A stretch of 64,000 nucleotides of DNA from Verrucomicrobiales bacterium (GTDB lineage: Bacteria > Verrucomicrobiota > Verrucomicrobiia > Limisphaerales > JAYPXF01). The notes beneath the pieces are model-generated. The model saw nothing but the letters and a program-made list of their open reading frames with translations, did not search any database and was not told the origin of the DNA. Shown piece after piece: positions 24,677 through 33,653 of the stretch (position 1 is its first letter; each line of letters opens with the position of its first letter). The stretch is from the NCBI GenBank assembly GCA_002715965.1, contig PBAL01000087.1, positions 153,910 through 217,909 on the forward strand. The letters run 5' to 3'. Made by a program: the position numbers and the translations under genes.

Positions 24677-25780
24677 TCAGCCTTTCTCTTCAGCGGGCTT
24701 CTCCTCCGCCGGCTTTTCTTCTTCCTTGCCGACGAGCTTCTTCAGCTGGTCCCAGAATTCCTTCACGTTGTCGCTGCGGATCTGGCGGGCGGGGATATCG
24801 ATGAACTTGCTGTCGGGGATCACGCTGTCGTTGCCTTCGATGATGTTCTTCAGGACTTCGATCGAACGATAGCCATACATGTAAGGATTTTGAACGACCG
24901 TGCCGTGAACCGTGCCGTCGATGATGCCCTGGAGGCAGACATCGTCTTCGTCGAATCCGATGACCTTGATCTGGCCGAGCTTGCCGGCCTGCTTGAGGGC
25001 TTCCAGGATGAGCGGAGGATTGTAGGCAAAGAGGCCGACCATGCCGTTGATGTCGGGATACTTGGCGAGTGTGTCTTCGACATTGGCCTTGCCTTTGGAT
25101 TGGTCGAACTGATCGGTAAGTGTGCCGATGATGGTGAATTTCTCGCCTTTGATTTCCTTGCCGGGTTCGTCGAAGTTGTCGCGGTTGTGTGGACGATCCA
25201 TGAGCTCGTCGATGACGCCCTGGCGACGTCCTCGGGCATTATCCTGCTCAAGACGACCGATGAAGATCATGATCTTGCCACCATCGGGAAGGGCTTCTTT
25301 GACGAGTTGGCCGCACATGCGTCCGGCGTCGTAGTTGTCCATGCCAAGATAAAGCAGACGATTGGCTTTCGGTGCATCGGAATCGACGGTGATGAGCTTG
25401 GTGTTGTCGCCCGCCTTGTTGAGCACTTCCATCTGGTTGTCCGGGTTGACCGGGCTGATGGCAATGCCATCGACCTCGCGAGTAATGAGATCTTCCAGAA
25501 TGTTTTTTTGATCTTCCACTTCATCACCAGTCGGCATGTGAACCTCGACATCCACACCCAGCTCTTCACCGGCCTTCTTCACGCCCGCTTCTGCAATGGT
25601 CCAGAAAGAGGCGACACCATTGGAAACGAAGACAATCTTGGGCTTGTCGCCGGAAGCAGCGGGAGCGGTTCCACCGCCACCGGGAGTCGTGGCTGGTTTA
25701 TCGGGCGCCTGAGGGCCGCACCCGGAGAAAGTCATCGCAAACGCACACAACGTTGCAGGGATAAGTCGATTCATTTTCAT
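24677..25780 (-). CDS. Sugar ABC transporter substrate-binding lipoprotein
   Basis: 367 residues, periplasmic-binding-protein type 1 fold (Peripla_BP_4, RbsB-like). The N-terminus MKMNRLIPATLCAFAMTFSG ends in a lipobox with Cys, so it is membrane-anchored. Fold markers are KIVFVSNGVASFWTIAEAGV, VDGIAISPVNPDN, LITVDSDAPKANRLLYLGMD, KIMIFIGRLEQDNARGRRQG and VIGFDEDDVCLQGIIDGTVH. The ligand is probably a monosaccharide. The C-terminal tail EEEKPAEEKPAEEKG is an acidic Pro repeat that is unusual for the family. ATG 25780 is chosen because the lipoprotein signal starts there; the frame is open 57 codons upstream but those residues have no sense. It is the first gene of the transporter operon. Confidence 0.9.
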   Translation of the reverse strand: MKMNRLIPATLCAFAMTFSGCGPQAPDKPATTPGGGGTAPAASGDKPKIVFVSNGVASFWTIAEAGVKKAGEELGVDVEVHMPTGDEVEDQKNILEDLITREVDGIAISPVNPDNQMEVLNKAGDNTKLITVDSDAPKANRLLYLGMDNYDAGRMCGQLVKEALPDGGKIMIFIGRLEQDNARGRRQGVIDELMDRPHNRDNFDEPGKEIKGEKFTIIGTLTDQFDQSKGKANVEDTLAKYPDINGMVGLFAYNPPLILEALKQAGKLGQIKVIGFDEDDVCLQGIIDGTVHGTVVQNPYMYGYRSIEVLKNIIEGNDSVIPDSKFIDIPARQIRSDNVKEFWDQLKKLVGKEEEKPAEEKPAEEKG

Positions 25781-25872
25781 AGGCTTGAGGCCCCGTTTGT
25801 AATGGGTAGGCCGTGAGGCGTCAACGGTGCGGGAAGGAAAGATTTGACAGGAGTCGCCGACTGGATTGAGAC

Positions 25873-25901
25873 AAAAAAAGGCCGGGAAAAATCCCGGCCT
25901 T
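25873..25901 (-). terminator. Rho-independent terminator (minus strand)
   Basis: AAGGCCGGGA-AAAA-TCCCGGCCTT is a perfect 10-bp stem; read on the minus strand it is followed by a run of T. It sits 22 bp after the stop of the small secreted-protein gene and separates it from the transporter operon. Confidence 0.92.
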
Positions 25902-25922
25902 GCGAAGTAATTGATTTCGTCC

Positions 25923-26198
25923 TTATGCCTTCTTGGCTTTGACGGACTCAACCTTGTTGTGCTCGTGGATCACGGTCACAGCCTTGCCCTTGAGCTTCTG
26001 GAGGTCACCAACTTTGACCTTCGGAGTGAGCTTGAGGCGAGCGGGCTTCTTCTTGCCAGCAACCTGAACGGTGATCTGCTTCTTGGCGGTGTCGACCGCC
26101 TTCAGCGTACCATTAACGGTGACCTTCTTGCCACAGCCGGCTTGCGCAGCGCCAACCATGAGACCAAGAGCGGTAACGATAGTGAGGATGTATTTCAT
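25923..26198 (-). CDS. Small secreted basic protein
   Basis: 91 residues: a clean signal peptide (MKYILTIVTALGLMVGAAQA) and a mature part of about 71 residues that is Lys/Val-rich with short strands (KKVTVNGTLKAVDTAKKQIT, KGKAVTVIHEHNK). The pattern resembles a small OB-like or beta-barrel envelope protein; no family is recognised. A single Cys follows the signal cleavage site (AGCGKK). It is closed by a strong terminator and has a 12-bp palindrome upstream, so it is an independently controlled single gene, probably well expressed. Confidence 0.72.
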   Translation of the reverse strand: MKYILTIVTALGLMVGAAQAGCGKKVTVNGTLKAVDTAKKQITVQVAGKKKPARLKLTPKVKVGDLQKLKGKAVTVIHEHNKVESVKAKKA

Positions 26199-26213
26199 TT
26201 TGTTGTGTCGTTT

Positions 26214-26225
26214 AGTTACGTAACT
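26214..26225. promoter_or_regulatory. 12-bp palindrome upstream of the small secreted-protein gene
   Basis: AGTTACGTAACT is perfectly self-complementary, 16 bp upstream of the minus-strand start and in the divergent gap with the HupE-like gene. It is placed as a dimeric-regulator operator would be; chance cannot be excluded. Confidence 0.4.
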
Positions 26226-26342
26226 AGTCTCCCGAAGGAAACGTGCGGTCGAAAAAACACCCGCATAGGGAATTAGGCAAGCCTATTTGGCTGGAATATT
26301 TCCGTGCCACGGGCGTCAGTTTCTGACTTACTGACGATTCGT

Positions 26343-27506
26343 ATGAGACTCTATTCGGTCGCAATTGCACTGCTCCTCGTTCTGGCCCGATCGGCAATGG
26401 CCCATCCCGTCCCGGACGTGCCCGTGCGCGGTTACTTCACGACCAATGGCAGTGGAAACGCCATCATCCGGGTGGAGGTGGATCCACGTGTTTTTGAGGA
26501 AGATCCGGAGAACGAGCCCTATCTGATCAAGGCGGTCCTCGACGAACTGAAGAAGTCCGAGCTGGAAACGATGAAGAAGCAGGCGGACGAATTCATCCGC
26601 AAGACGATCAAGTTCTATTTCCAGCCACTGGAAGTGAATCCCAAGTTCGAATTCAGCTTCATCGGGCACAATACCAACAAGCTGGTGAAGGCAGACGATC
26701 CGGTGATGATCTCCGCGGAGTGGAAGACCAAACTGCCCAAAGGAATCGAAGGTTACCAGATCAAGGCGGTTGATGGCAGTGGCCTCGCTGTGGAATTCCT
26801 GAACTTCGTCGATGGCAAGGCGATGGAGCGGATCAATGTGTTGTTCCCGGGGGAAACGAGTTTTCTATTGGATGTCTCGAAGCTGACGGAGACCGAACCG
26901 AAGGAGAAGAAGGAAGGCGCGGTTGGAATCGAAGGAGGCACCGGTGATCGCGTGGTGACGTTTGGCGAATTCCTGCGACAGGGATTCGTGCACGTGGTGC
27001 CAATGGGACTGGATCATATTCTTTTTGTTCTCGGCCTTTTCCTGCTGAGCCGCGAGTGGAAGCCGCTGTTGTTCCAGGTGACCATGTTCACCTTGGCGCA
27101 TACAATCACCCTGGCCTTGGCCACGATGGGGGTGGTCTCCGTATCAGGGGCGATCGTTGAGCCGATCATCGCTGGAAGTATTGCCTACGTGGCCATCGAG
27201 AACATCTACCGGCGCGAATACAACCATTGGCGGTTGGTGGTGGTTTTTGTCTTTGGACTGATCCACGGATTGGGATTCGCTGGGGCCTTGGGCGAATTGG
27301 AACTACCAGCCAGTTCACTGTTTATCGGTTTGCTTGGATTCAACGTCGGCGTTGAGTTCGGACAACTTGCCGTGATCGGCGCAGCTTTTGCCATCACCTG
27401 CTGGCTGAAGGATGAAACGCAGTATCGGAAATACATCGTTGTTCCGGGATCTGCTGCGATTTGCCTGATGGGGGTTTACTGGATGATCGAGCGGGTCATG
27501 GGCTGA
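26343..27506 (+). CDS. HupE/UreJ-like membrane protein
   Basis: 387 residues. A signal peptide (MRLYSVAIALLLVLARSAMA) is followed by HPVPDVPVRGYF and a 180-residue extracytoplasmic beta-rich domain. The C-terminal part (from about 205) is a six-helix HupE/UreJ_2 domain: FLRQGFVHVVPMGLDHILFV, FTLAHTITLALATMG, YVAIENIYRREYNHWR, LIHGLGFAGALGELEL and GFNVGVEFGQLAVIG. The His/Asp/Glu residues in these helices are the conserved ones that link the family to nickel or other metal handling; here no hydrogenase or urease is near, so the substrate is open. ATG 26343 is used since the signal begins there; the open frame adds 13 residues. Confidence 0.85.
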   Translation: MRLYSVAIALLLVLARSAMAHPVPDVPVRGYFTTNGSGNAIIRVEVDPRVFEEDPENEPYLIKAVLDELKKSELETMKKQADEFIRKTIKFYFQPLEVNPKFEFSFIGHNTNKLVKADDPVMISAEWKTKLPKGIEGYQIKAVDGSGLAVEFLNFVDGKAMERINVLFPGETSFLLDVSKLTETEPKEKKEGAVGIEGGTGDRVVTFGEFLRQGFVHVVPMGLDHILFVLGLFLLSREWKPLLFQVTMFTLAHTITLALATMGVVSVSGAIVEPIIAGSIAYVAIENIYRREYNHWRLVVVFVFGLIHGLGFAGALGELELPASSLFIGLLGFNVGVEFGQLAVIGAAFAITCWLKDETQYRKYIVVPGSAAICLMGVYWMIERVMG

Positions 27507-27571
27507 GGCCCAGTACAGCTCCTGCCTCTACCAATGCTTGCGCTCCCGCTGTTTCCGGGGGAAAAGCAGGA

Positions 27572-29419
27572 ATGCGTCGATTCACCTTCTTCCTGTGTGC
27601 TTTTCTCACAGTTCCAGTTTTTGCCGACAAGTTGGTCGCGATCCGGAAGGGAAAGATCGAAGCTGCGACCGGTGTGGCTCATCGTTGGGAGGAGGGCAAG
27701 GGATACATCTACTCCACGGGATCGCATTACATCTTCGCGGACAAGGGAATCGGCCAAAGTGACTTCACCGTTCGGGCGCGTCTGATGCTGGAACAGCTGA
27801 ACGGATCGGCGGCAGCGTTTGTTTTTGGCGATGACAAGTTTGGGTTCGAAGGAGGCCATCGGCGGATGTTCCTGCAGGGACCACGATTCACGAGCGGACC
27901 GACAATTGGGGAGCCCATGGATTTCATCACGCCCGGCAAACCGTTTGAGTTCGTTGCCGCACGTAAAGGAAATGTCCTCACGTTTGTAATCGACGGAAAG
28001 GAAGTGTTCCGAACGCCTTATGATGTGACAGACATCCGCGCAATTGGGTTGCGTCCCTGGCGTACGACGATGCGGATCTATGACTTCTCCATCGAAGGGA
28101 ATCTGATTCAGGCAAAGATCCCGACGCTCACAGCAGTGTCCAAGCTCAGGAGTTGGGAGAAGTCACTGGCGGTTCGGAGAAAGCTTCAGGCCCAGAGCGG
28201 CAATCCGGGTTTTTCGAACGCCTTGCTGGGAGCATCTGCTGGACAATTGGAGATCCTTGAACGGACCGGACGGGCGGGTGTTATGGAAGTCGAACCCGTC
28301 ACGCTCCCAACGAATCCGGAAGGGGAAAACGACCATCACGGCTGGCCGGTTGCGACCATGATCGACGACACCATCATCGTCGTTCATCGAATCATGCCCG
28401 GTCATAATCCACGGGTTTCCGGTGAAGCCGATACCAATACAACCTACGCTGCCATCGTCCGTTCCAACGACGGTGGAAAGACCTGGTCCATGCCATACGA
28501 CGTCCGTGATTGCATGCTTCCTGAAGATCGCAATCGCGGAGGCTTCATCCCGCTTTGCCATCGTTTCAAATTTGCTCCCGCCAATCGAAGCCCGTTGGGA
28601 TATAAGTTGCATCTGAACGGCCTGGGAACGACGCGCGACGGAGCAGTTGTGCTCGCCACCGATCACGGGGTGTTCCGCTCGGAGGACAAGGGAAAGACCT
28701 GGAAGCACCTGCGCATGGCATTTCGCGAAGATCGGCATGAAGGTCCGTTCGCCTACGTTGGTCCGCGGATCATTGATGATCCCAAACACGGGCTGCTCAT
28801 TTTTGCACATCACACCATTTATCGCTTTCGACGCCCCGTCGACATCGCGCGAGAACTCGCAGTCTACCGCTCGCGTGATCGAGGGGAGAGTTGGGAAAAG
28901 ACAGCCTTGAAACTGCCCGAATGGTGCAAACCCGCCGAACCCGATGTGATTTCACATGACGGTCGTTTTGTGGCGATTGTCCGGAACCAGGCACCGGCCA
29001 ACATTCTGGCCCAAATGCGCTTTGGATTCGGGGAAGCGGAAATCACTGATGTCGCCAACACGCCGATGAAAACGATGGTCTCTGTGGACACCTCGGCTAT
29101 CTGCTTCAATCCGATGAGCCGGCGCTACGAAGTGGTTCAATCCAAGCGGGAGGACATGTCGATCCACCTCTGGAGCATTGCGCCTGAGGAGTGGGCTTCG
29201 GCGAAGTGGCGACACGAGGGCAGATTGTTGAAGAGGTCCGCAGGAATGTATGAGTTTGCGGATGGTTTTCACACCGGCGGCGCGGTGATGGACGAAGGTC
29301 GCGGGGTGCAGCATGTTTTCTTTTACGCGGGCCATCCCGGCGGACCAGCGGGTGTATTTCGAATGACGCGAACATTGGACACTCCAAAGTTGAGCGCGTT
29401 CTTGAATTCTGACGACTGA
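27572..29419 (+). CDS. Secreted BNR-repeat/sialidase-like protein with N-terminal lectin-like domain
   Basis: 615 residues with a signal peptide (MRRFTFFLCAFLTVPVFA). Residues about 20-180 form a concanavalin-like beta-sandwich (FTVRARLMLEQLNGSAAAFV, VLTFVIDGKEVF). The rest is a six-bladed sialidase-type propeller with recognisable Asp boxes: SNDGGKTW, SEDKGKTW and SRDRGESW. Sialidase-fold proteins of this layout cleave or bind sialic acids or related acidic sugars, but many PVC members are of unknown specificity and the catalytic Arg triad cannot be assigned safely. ATG 27572 has AGCAGGA upstream. It sits 61 bp before a sulfatase gene, suggesting removal of sulfate and sugar from the same glycan. 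Confidence 0.78.
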   Translation: MRRFTFFLCAFLTVPVFADKLVAIRKGKIEAATGVAHRWEEGKGYIYSTGSHYIFADKGIGQSDFTVRARLMLEQLNGSAAAFVFGDDKFGFEGGHRRMFLQGPRFTSGPTIGEPMDFITPGKPFEFVAARKGNVLTFVIDGKEVFRTPYDVTDIRAIGLRPWRTTMRIYDFSIEGNLIQAKIPTLTAVSKLRSWEKSLAVRRKLQAQSGNPGFSNALLGASAGQLEILERTGRAGVMEVEPVTLPTNPEGENDHHGWPVATMIDDTIIVVHRIMPGHNPRVSGEADTNTTYAAIVRSNDGGKTWSMPYDVRDCMLPEDRNRGGFIPLCHRFKFAPANRSPLGYKLHLNGLGTTRDGAVVLATDHGVFRSEDKGKTWKHLRMAFREDRHEGPFAYVGPRIIDDPKHGLLIFAHHTIYRFRRPVDIARELAVYRSRDRGESWEKTALKLPEWCKPAEPDVISHDGRFVAIVRNQAPANILAQMRFGFGEAEITDVANTPMKTMVSVDTSAICFNPMSRRYEVVQSKREDMSIHLWSIAPEEWASAKWRHEGRLLKRSAGMYEFADGFHTGGAVMDEGRGVQHVFFYAGHPGGPAGVFRMTRTLDTPKLSAFLNSDD

Positions 29420-29480
29420 GCCGGGTATCGAGTGGTAACTAGGAACAAGCTTTCCCTGTAGCCACATCTGCTCATCTGCT

Positions 29481-30884
29481 ATGCGTTCCCATGAAATGCG
29501 ATTGATTCCCGTTCTATCACTCTTCATTGGAGTGTTGTTCAACTCTCATGCAGCAAAACCAAACATCCTTTTCATCTTTGCGGACGACTGGGGATGGGGA
29601 GATCTCAGCTGCCACGGTCATCCGTATGTAAAAACGCCGAACGTCGATCGGTTGGCGAAGGAAGGGACGGACTTTCACAAGTTCACCGTGGCAAGTGGTG
29701 TTTGCTCGCCGAGCCGGACCGCGGTCATGACCGGGCACTTCCCCGCCCGGTACAACATCGACGGCCACTTCGCCTGGGTTCCCAGCAACGCCAAGCGCGG
29801 CATGCCGGATTGGCTGGATACCAAGGCCCCCACCCTGCCTCGCATGTTGAAGGGTGCCGGTTACGCGACTGCACACTTCGGCAAATGGCATCTGGCCAAC
29901 AATATGATTCCTGATTCTCCGCTCCCCAGCGCATACGGATACGACACTTACGGGGCATTCAATTGTGCGGGCGAGCAAATGCCCGTGCATGAAGACGCCG
30001 TGAACGCGATCAAGTTCATCAAGAAAGCCAAACGTGACGGCAAACCATTCTTCATCAACCTCTGGCTGCACGAACCGCACACTCCGTTTCATACCGTTCC
30101 AAAATACGAGTGGCGCTTCCGCGACATGGAAAGCGAGACCGGAGCCATTTACGCATCCGTCCTTTCCCACGCTGACGACCGCATCGGTGAGGTCCTCGAC
30201 ACGCTCGACAGGCTCAAGCTCACCGACAACACGCTCGTGATCTTCAGCTCCGACAACGGACCTGCGCGATCAGCCGGACCTTCCGAATTGAAACTTCAGT
30301 ATGACACCGCAACCGGAGCTGGGTGGGGCATTGCAGCCGCCAAGGGAATCACCGGCGGACGCAAAGGCTACAAGGCATCGCTCTTCGAAGGTGGCATCGG
30401 TGTTCCCTTCATTGTTCGTTGGCCCGGCAAGGTCGCTGCCGGCAAAGTCGATAACACCTCCATGATCTCTGCCGTCGATCTGCTCCCCACCTTCTGCGAC
30501 ATCGCTGGAGCCAAGTATCCGAACGCCTATCAGCCGGACGGGCTCGTCATCACCGACATCCTCCAAGGCAAGAAGGAACTCCCAACCCGCACCAAACCTC
30601 TCTTCTGGAAACACCCCTCGCGTTGGCCCGCTCCAAAGACACGGCCCGACCATTGGGTGAGCTATGCAGTCGTTTACGGCGAATGGAAGCTCGTGGCCAA
30701 CCGCGATCTCTCTCACACCCAGCTCTACCGCATCACTGAGGATACCTCCGAAAAGAATGATCTGACCGACGCGGAACCAGCCGCATCAAAAGACATGCTA
30801 GCCCGGTTGAATACATGGCAGACCTCCTTGCCGGAAAAACCAAGCGGAGACGTGTTCTCAGCAGAACGCAAACAATTGAAATAA
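29481..30884 (+). CDS. Secreted S1-family sulfatase
   Basis: 467 residues, exported by a signal peptide (from MRLIPVLSLFIGVLFNSHAA). It has the sulfatase signature with the Cys converted to formylglycine, Cys75 in VASGVCSPSRTAVMTG, and the metal Asp pair in FIFADDWGWGDLS. Further family motifs are YATAHFGKWHLA, FINLWLHEPHTPFH, LVIFSSDNGP and EGGIGVPFIVRWPG. It hydrolyses sulfate esters of glycans in the periplasm; the substrate is not evident. A formylglycine-generating enzyme is not in the window. The start could be either ATG 29481 or 29496. The next gene begins four bases after the stop, so the two are co-transcribed. Confidence 0.92.
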   Translation: MRSHEMRLIPVLSLFIGVLFNSHAAKPNILFIFADDWGWGDLSCHGHPYVKTPNVDRLAKEGTDFHKFTVASGVCSPSRTAVMTGHFPARYNIDGHFAWVPSNAKRGMPDWLDTKAPTLPRMLKGAGYATAHFGKWHLANNMIPDSPLPSAYGYDTYGAFNCAGEQMPVHEDAVNAIKFIKKAKRDGKPFFINLWLHEPHTPFHTVPKYEWRFRDMESETGAIYASVLSHADDRIGEVLDTLDRLKLTDNTLVIFSSDNGPARSAGPSELKLQYDTATGAGWGIAAAKGITGGRKGYKASLFEGGIGVPFIVRWPGKVAAGKVDNTSMISAVDLLPTFCDIAGAKYPNAYQPDGLVITDILQGKKELPTRTKPLFWKHPSRWPAPKTRPDHWVSYAVVYGEWKLVANRDLSHTQLYRITEDTSEKNDLTDAEPAASKDMLARLNTWQTSLPEKPSGDVFSAERKQLK

Positions 30885-30888
30885 CTCC

Positions 30889-31818
30889 ATGAAAACGATC
30901 ATCTCCTTCGCCCTCCTCGCCTTGGTCTTCCAATTCCAGGCAGCTGAAGGCCATCGCTCGTCCTACTACAAGGATGGCGAGATTCATGTGAACGTGCTCG
31001 GCACGGCTGAAGGGAAACCGCTGACCACCGGCCATTGGGATTTCAAACCGTCCTGGTCGAAGACGGGCGACAAGCTGGTGTTCTTCCGACGCTTGGTGAC
31101 CCACAAGGATGTCAGCAAATGGAAGACCGCCATTCACATCATAAACGTGAATGGCACCGGCCTGCATCAGATCACCGATGGCACTCACACAGATTTCAAT
31201 CAGACTTGGACTCGCGATGGCAAGAACACACCGATCTGGAATCGAAAGAACCCCAAGACCGGCGGATATCAAGTCATGGCCAGCAAGATCGGCGCGAAGC
31301 CGGGCGAAGAAATCGCACTGACCGGCAAAGCTTATCACACCTGGGCCTACAGCTGCCTGATCGACGGACGCATCCTCGTCGGTGGACATCCACCCGGCAT
31401 GAAACGCGGCTACTTCCTCATGACGCCGGAGCCGGGAGGAAAGCCGAAGTTCGAACCGATATCCTGCGAACTTGCCAAGAAAGGCGTTCTGGCGCGAGTG
31501 AGCGTGTCGCTATCTGAAGACAAAGTGTGCTTCGAATACACCAAAGGATTCAAACGCCAGGTGCCCGGACGAACACTCTACCTCGCGGACTTAGACGCGA
31601 AGAAACGCACGATCACCAACGCCAAACCGATTGCAAACAAAGCGGGGAACATGGTGTGGTTCGCCTACCCTCGATTCACGAAAGATGAATCCGCCATCGT
31701 CTATCACGCAGGACGAAAGCTCTTCCTCTACACTATTGCAGACGGATCAACGAAACAGGTTTCCACCGACAACAAGGCAGATTACCGCTATCCACACGGC
31801 GAAGCCACGCCGAAGTAA
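30889..31818 (+). CDS. Secreted TolB/PD40-like beta-propeller protein
   Basis: 309 residues with a signal peptide (MKTIISFALLALVFQFQAAE). The body is made of repeats of the WD40-like PD40 type: FKPSWSKTGDKLVFFRRLVT, HIINVNGTGLHQITDGTHTD, FNQTWTRDGKNTPIW, YPRFTKDESAIVYHAGRKLF and LYTIADGSTKQVSTDNKADY. No catalytic motif is seen. Such propellers bind proteins or glycans; the four-base gap after the sulfatase implies a shared role. It ends the BNR-sulfatase-propeller cluster. Confidence 0.75.
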   Translation: MKTIISFALLALVFQFQAAEGHRSSYYKDGEIHVNVLGTAEGKPLTTGHWDFKPSWSKTGDKLVFFRRLVTHKDVSKWKTAIHIINVNGTGLHQITDGTHTDFNQTWTRDGKNTPIWNRKNPKTGGYQVMASKIGAKPGEEIALTGKAYHTWAYSCLIDGRILVGGHPPGMKRGYFLMTPEPGGKPKFEPISCELAKKGVLARVSVSLSEDKVCFEYTKGFKRQVPGRTLYLADLDAKKRTITNAKPIANKAGNMVWFAYPRFTKDESAIVYHAGRKLFLYTIADGSTKQVSTDNKADYRYPHGEATPK

Positions 31819-31825
31819 TCGTCGC

Positions 31826-31843
31826 GCAGGACTCCAGTCCTGC
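31826..31843. terminator. Perfect hairpin after the propeller gene
   Basis: GCAGGACT-CC-AGTCCTGC is a perfect 8-bp stem eight bases after the stop codon in a convergent gap of 176 bp. No T-tract follows, so factor-dependent termination or a REP-like element are both possible. The rest of the gap shows nothing recognisable. Confidence 0.5.
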
Positions 31844-31994
31844 TGTATCGTGGATCTCCAGGTCCGCTGACCGTAGTTTCCAACCTCACCAATGAATCAG
31901 GTGAAAACATCACAACCGCTCGTCCACATCTCCGTACCGCTGGAAAATCAGTTTTATCGGCTGGAATCATCAAGGACGTCGGCGGATCGGTGGC

Positions 31995-33356
31995 TTACGG
32001 AGTTGCGGGAGGTGCGAAGGAGAGTTTGGAGCGAATGAACGCTTCGGCGTTTTTGGCCGGGGTGTTGAAGGTGGTGCTGCGGCCGGCGGTGAGTCCGGCG
32101 GTAAAGGCTGTCGCGGCCGAGGTTCCGTTGACTTCCCAGATCTTGCCACCGAAGGGGATCCGAAATGTTCCGGGTGCCTTTACGTCTACGGAAGCGTTGT
32201 AGTTGGCATACGAAGCAAGGTTTCCCCGAAGGTCCATGGCGGTGACTGCTGTGGCTTCCGGATAGGCAGCCGGATAGACTACGGCTGAACTGGCGTCATT
32301 GCCAGCGGCTGCAAGAACCACGGCGTTTCGCTCGGTTGCCTGCTTGATCACGTCATGCAGCACAAAACTGTTTTCGTCTGTTCCAAGGCTTAGGTTGATG
32401 ACGGAGGCACCTTCATTCATGGCAGCCACGATTCCAGCCGCGACTTCGAAAGTGGACGTGTTTAATCCGGCACCATAGACATCGACTGGAAGGACGCGGA
32501 CGGGGGATTCGCTTTGAGCTTCCGGTGTCGCGATTTCGAGCCCACGCATCAGGCTTTCAAACATGGAGGTGCCATGCGTCGGAACCCCCGCAGTTCGATC
32601 GACGCCTTCGCCGATTCGAATCGGTTCAAGGAGGAAGCCGTTGTTGGCCGCATTGGGCTGCACCATGGTGTCGATGAGCGCAATGATCATCTTTTCAGAA
32701 TCGGGCACGGCACCGGGTTTAAGCCGGAATTGATCAGCCGATGCGTCCTGGGCATTGGCTGAGGTAGGACGGGTTGCCCGATAGTTGAAATCGACTTCCG
32801 CGTCGTCTCGCCGGTTTAACTCTTCTCGGGCCAGGAGTGAGGCATTGTCGTTCTCAAATCGAAAGAGGTAGGTGTTTTGACCGGGGATCTTGCCGGCAAT
32901 GGTCGCGCCGAGGCTTTCGGCGAGTTTCTTGGCGTCTTCCTCGTCACCGTCCTTGAGCACGATGGCGAGTTCCCTTTCGATGCGGCTGGATTTCTTGCCC
33001 TTGATGGATTTGGTTGCAGCACTGGCCGAGGAGCTATAGACAAGCAAGCGTTTGCCGCTTTCGGTAGGAACGAAGGAATAGCTGGTCCCACGTAACAAAC
33101 GGCGCAGCGCATCACCAACGCGGAGTCGATTGAAGCGAACTGAGGCAGGGTGGGGGAGTTCAGTGCCCGGTTCGACCATGACCTCCCAGTTGGTGTCAGC
33201 TGAGATCCGGGCGAGGACACGGGCCAGTGCCCAGCCGTCGAGGTCCGCGGTGGCCTGTCTATTCTTCAGGTCAAACTTTAGAAAGTCACCTTGCGCGGGG
33301 AGCGCGCCGACAAGCGCGCAACAGAGCAGCAGGAGGATTGGCCGGTGTGTGCGCAT
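31995..33356 (-). CDS. Secreted subtilisin-like serine protease with STN-like N-terminal domain
   Basis: 453 residues. After a signal peptide (1-23) residues about 27-107 read like an STN/secretin-type short domain (ATADLDGWALARVLARISAD, ASVRFNRLRVGDALRRLLRG). A prodomain-like segment follows (DAKKLAESLGATIAGKIPGQ). The S8 catalytic domain has Asp229 (IIALIDTMVQPNA), His261 (VPTHGTSMFES), Asn353 (LAAAGNDASS) and Ser413 (VNGTSAATAFTAG), so it should be active. The STN fold is usual in TonB-dependent receptors and secretins, not in proteases, so the fusion may tether the enzyme to another envelope complex. The spacing between Asp and His is typical. ATG 33356 is used because the signal starts there. 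Confidence 0.8.
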   Translation of the reverse strand: MRTHRPILLLLCCALVGALPAQGDFLKFDLKNRQATADLDGWALARVLARISADTNWEVMVEPGTELPHPASVRFNRLRVGDALRRLLRGTSYSFVPTESGKRLLVYSSSASAATKSIKGKKSSRIERELAIVLKDGDEEDAKKLAESLGATIAGKIPGQNTYLFRFENDNASLLAREELNRRDDAEVDFNYRATRPTSANAQDASADQFRLKPGAVPDSEKMIIALIDTMVQPNAANNGFLLEPIRIGEGVDRTAGVPTHGTSMFESLMRGLEIATPEAQSESPVRVLPVDVYGAGLNTSTFEVAAGIVAAMNEGASVINLSLGTDENSFVLHDVIKQATERNAVVLAAAGNDASSAVVYPAAYPEATAVTAMDLRGNLASYANYNASVDVKAPGTFRIPFGGKIWEVNGTSAATAFTAGLTAGRSTTFNTPAKNAEAFIRSKLSFAPPATP

Positions 33357-33391
33357 GATGGTCAGACGTATGGTGGCAGAAAATAATCCGC

Positions 33392-33640
33392 TCAAGAGGA
33401 ATACTTTAGAGTTATTGCCGGATCATGAAAAGGGTTGAGGTATTTCTCAAATTCTTTGAACAATTGCCCGAGCAACTTGACCAAGTTTTCACTGTTCCCG
33501 CTCACACATAGAAACGATTGCTGGTCAGAAACCCGTAGAGTGAATTCGGTTGCGTCGTCCGAACGGGAATTCTTCAGAATCAGCTGACAATCTGCGCAAG
33601 CCTCAGAGAATGAAAGGTTTGCAAAAGACGCCAAATTCAT
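33392..33640 (-). CDS. Possible small hypothetical protein
   Basis: 82 residues from an ATG with CGGGA six bases upstream. The sequence has protein-like texture (EFTLRVSDQQSFLCVSGNSE, then LVKLLGQLFKEFEKYL, a clear amphipathic helix) and two Cys in ACADC. It lies 36 bp upstream of the protease start on the same strand. No family is recognised and no signal is present, so the call rests on texture and start context only. Confidence 0.4.
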   Translation of the reverse strand: MNLASFANLSFSEACADCQLILKNSRSDDATEFTLRVSDQQSFLCVSGNSENLVKLLGQLFKEFEKYLNPFHDPAITLKYSS

Positions 33641-33653
33641 CAAATTCCCGCCC

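Noticed and set aside
24677..25951. Longer version of the substrate-binding protein starting at 25951
   Set aside because: The first 57 residues have no signal-like order and cross the terminator of the neighbouring gene; the lipoprotein signal starts at 25780.
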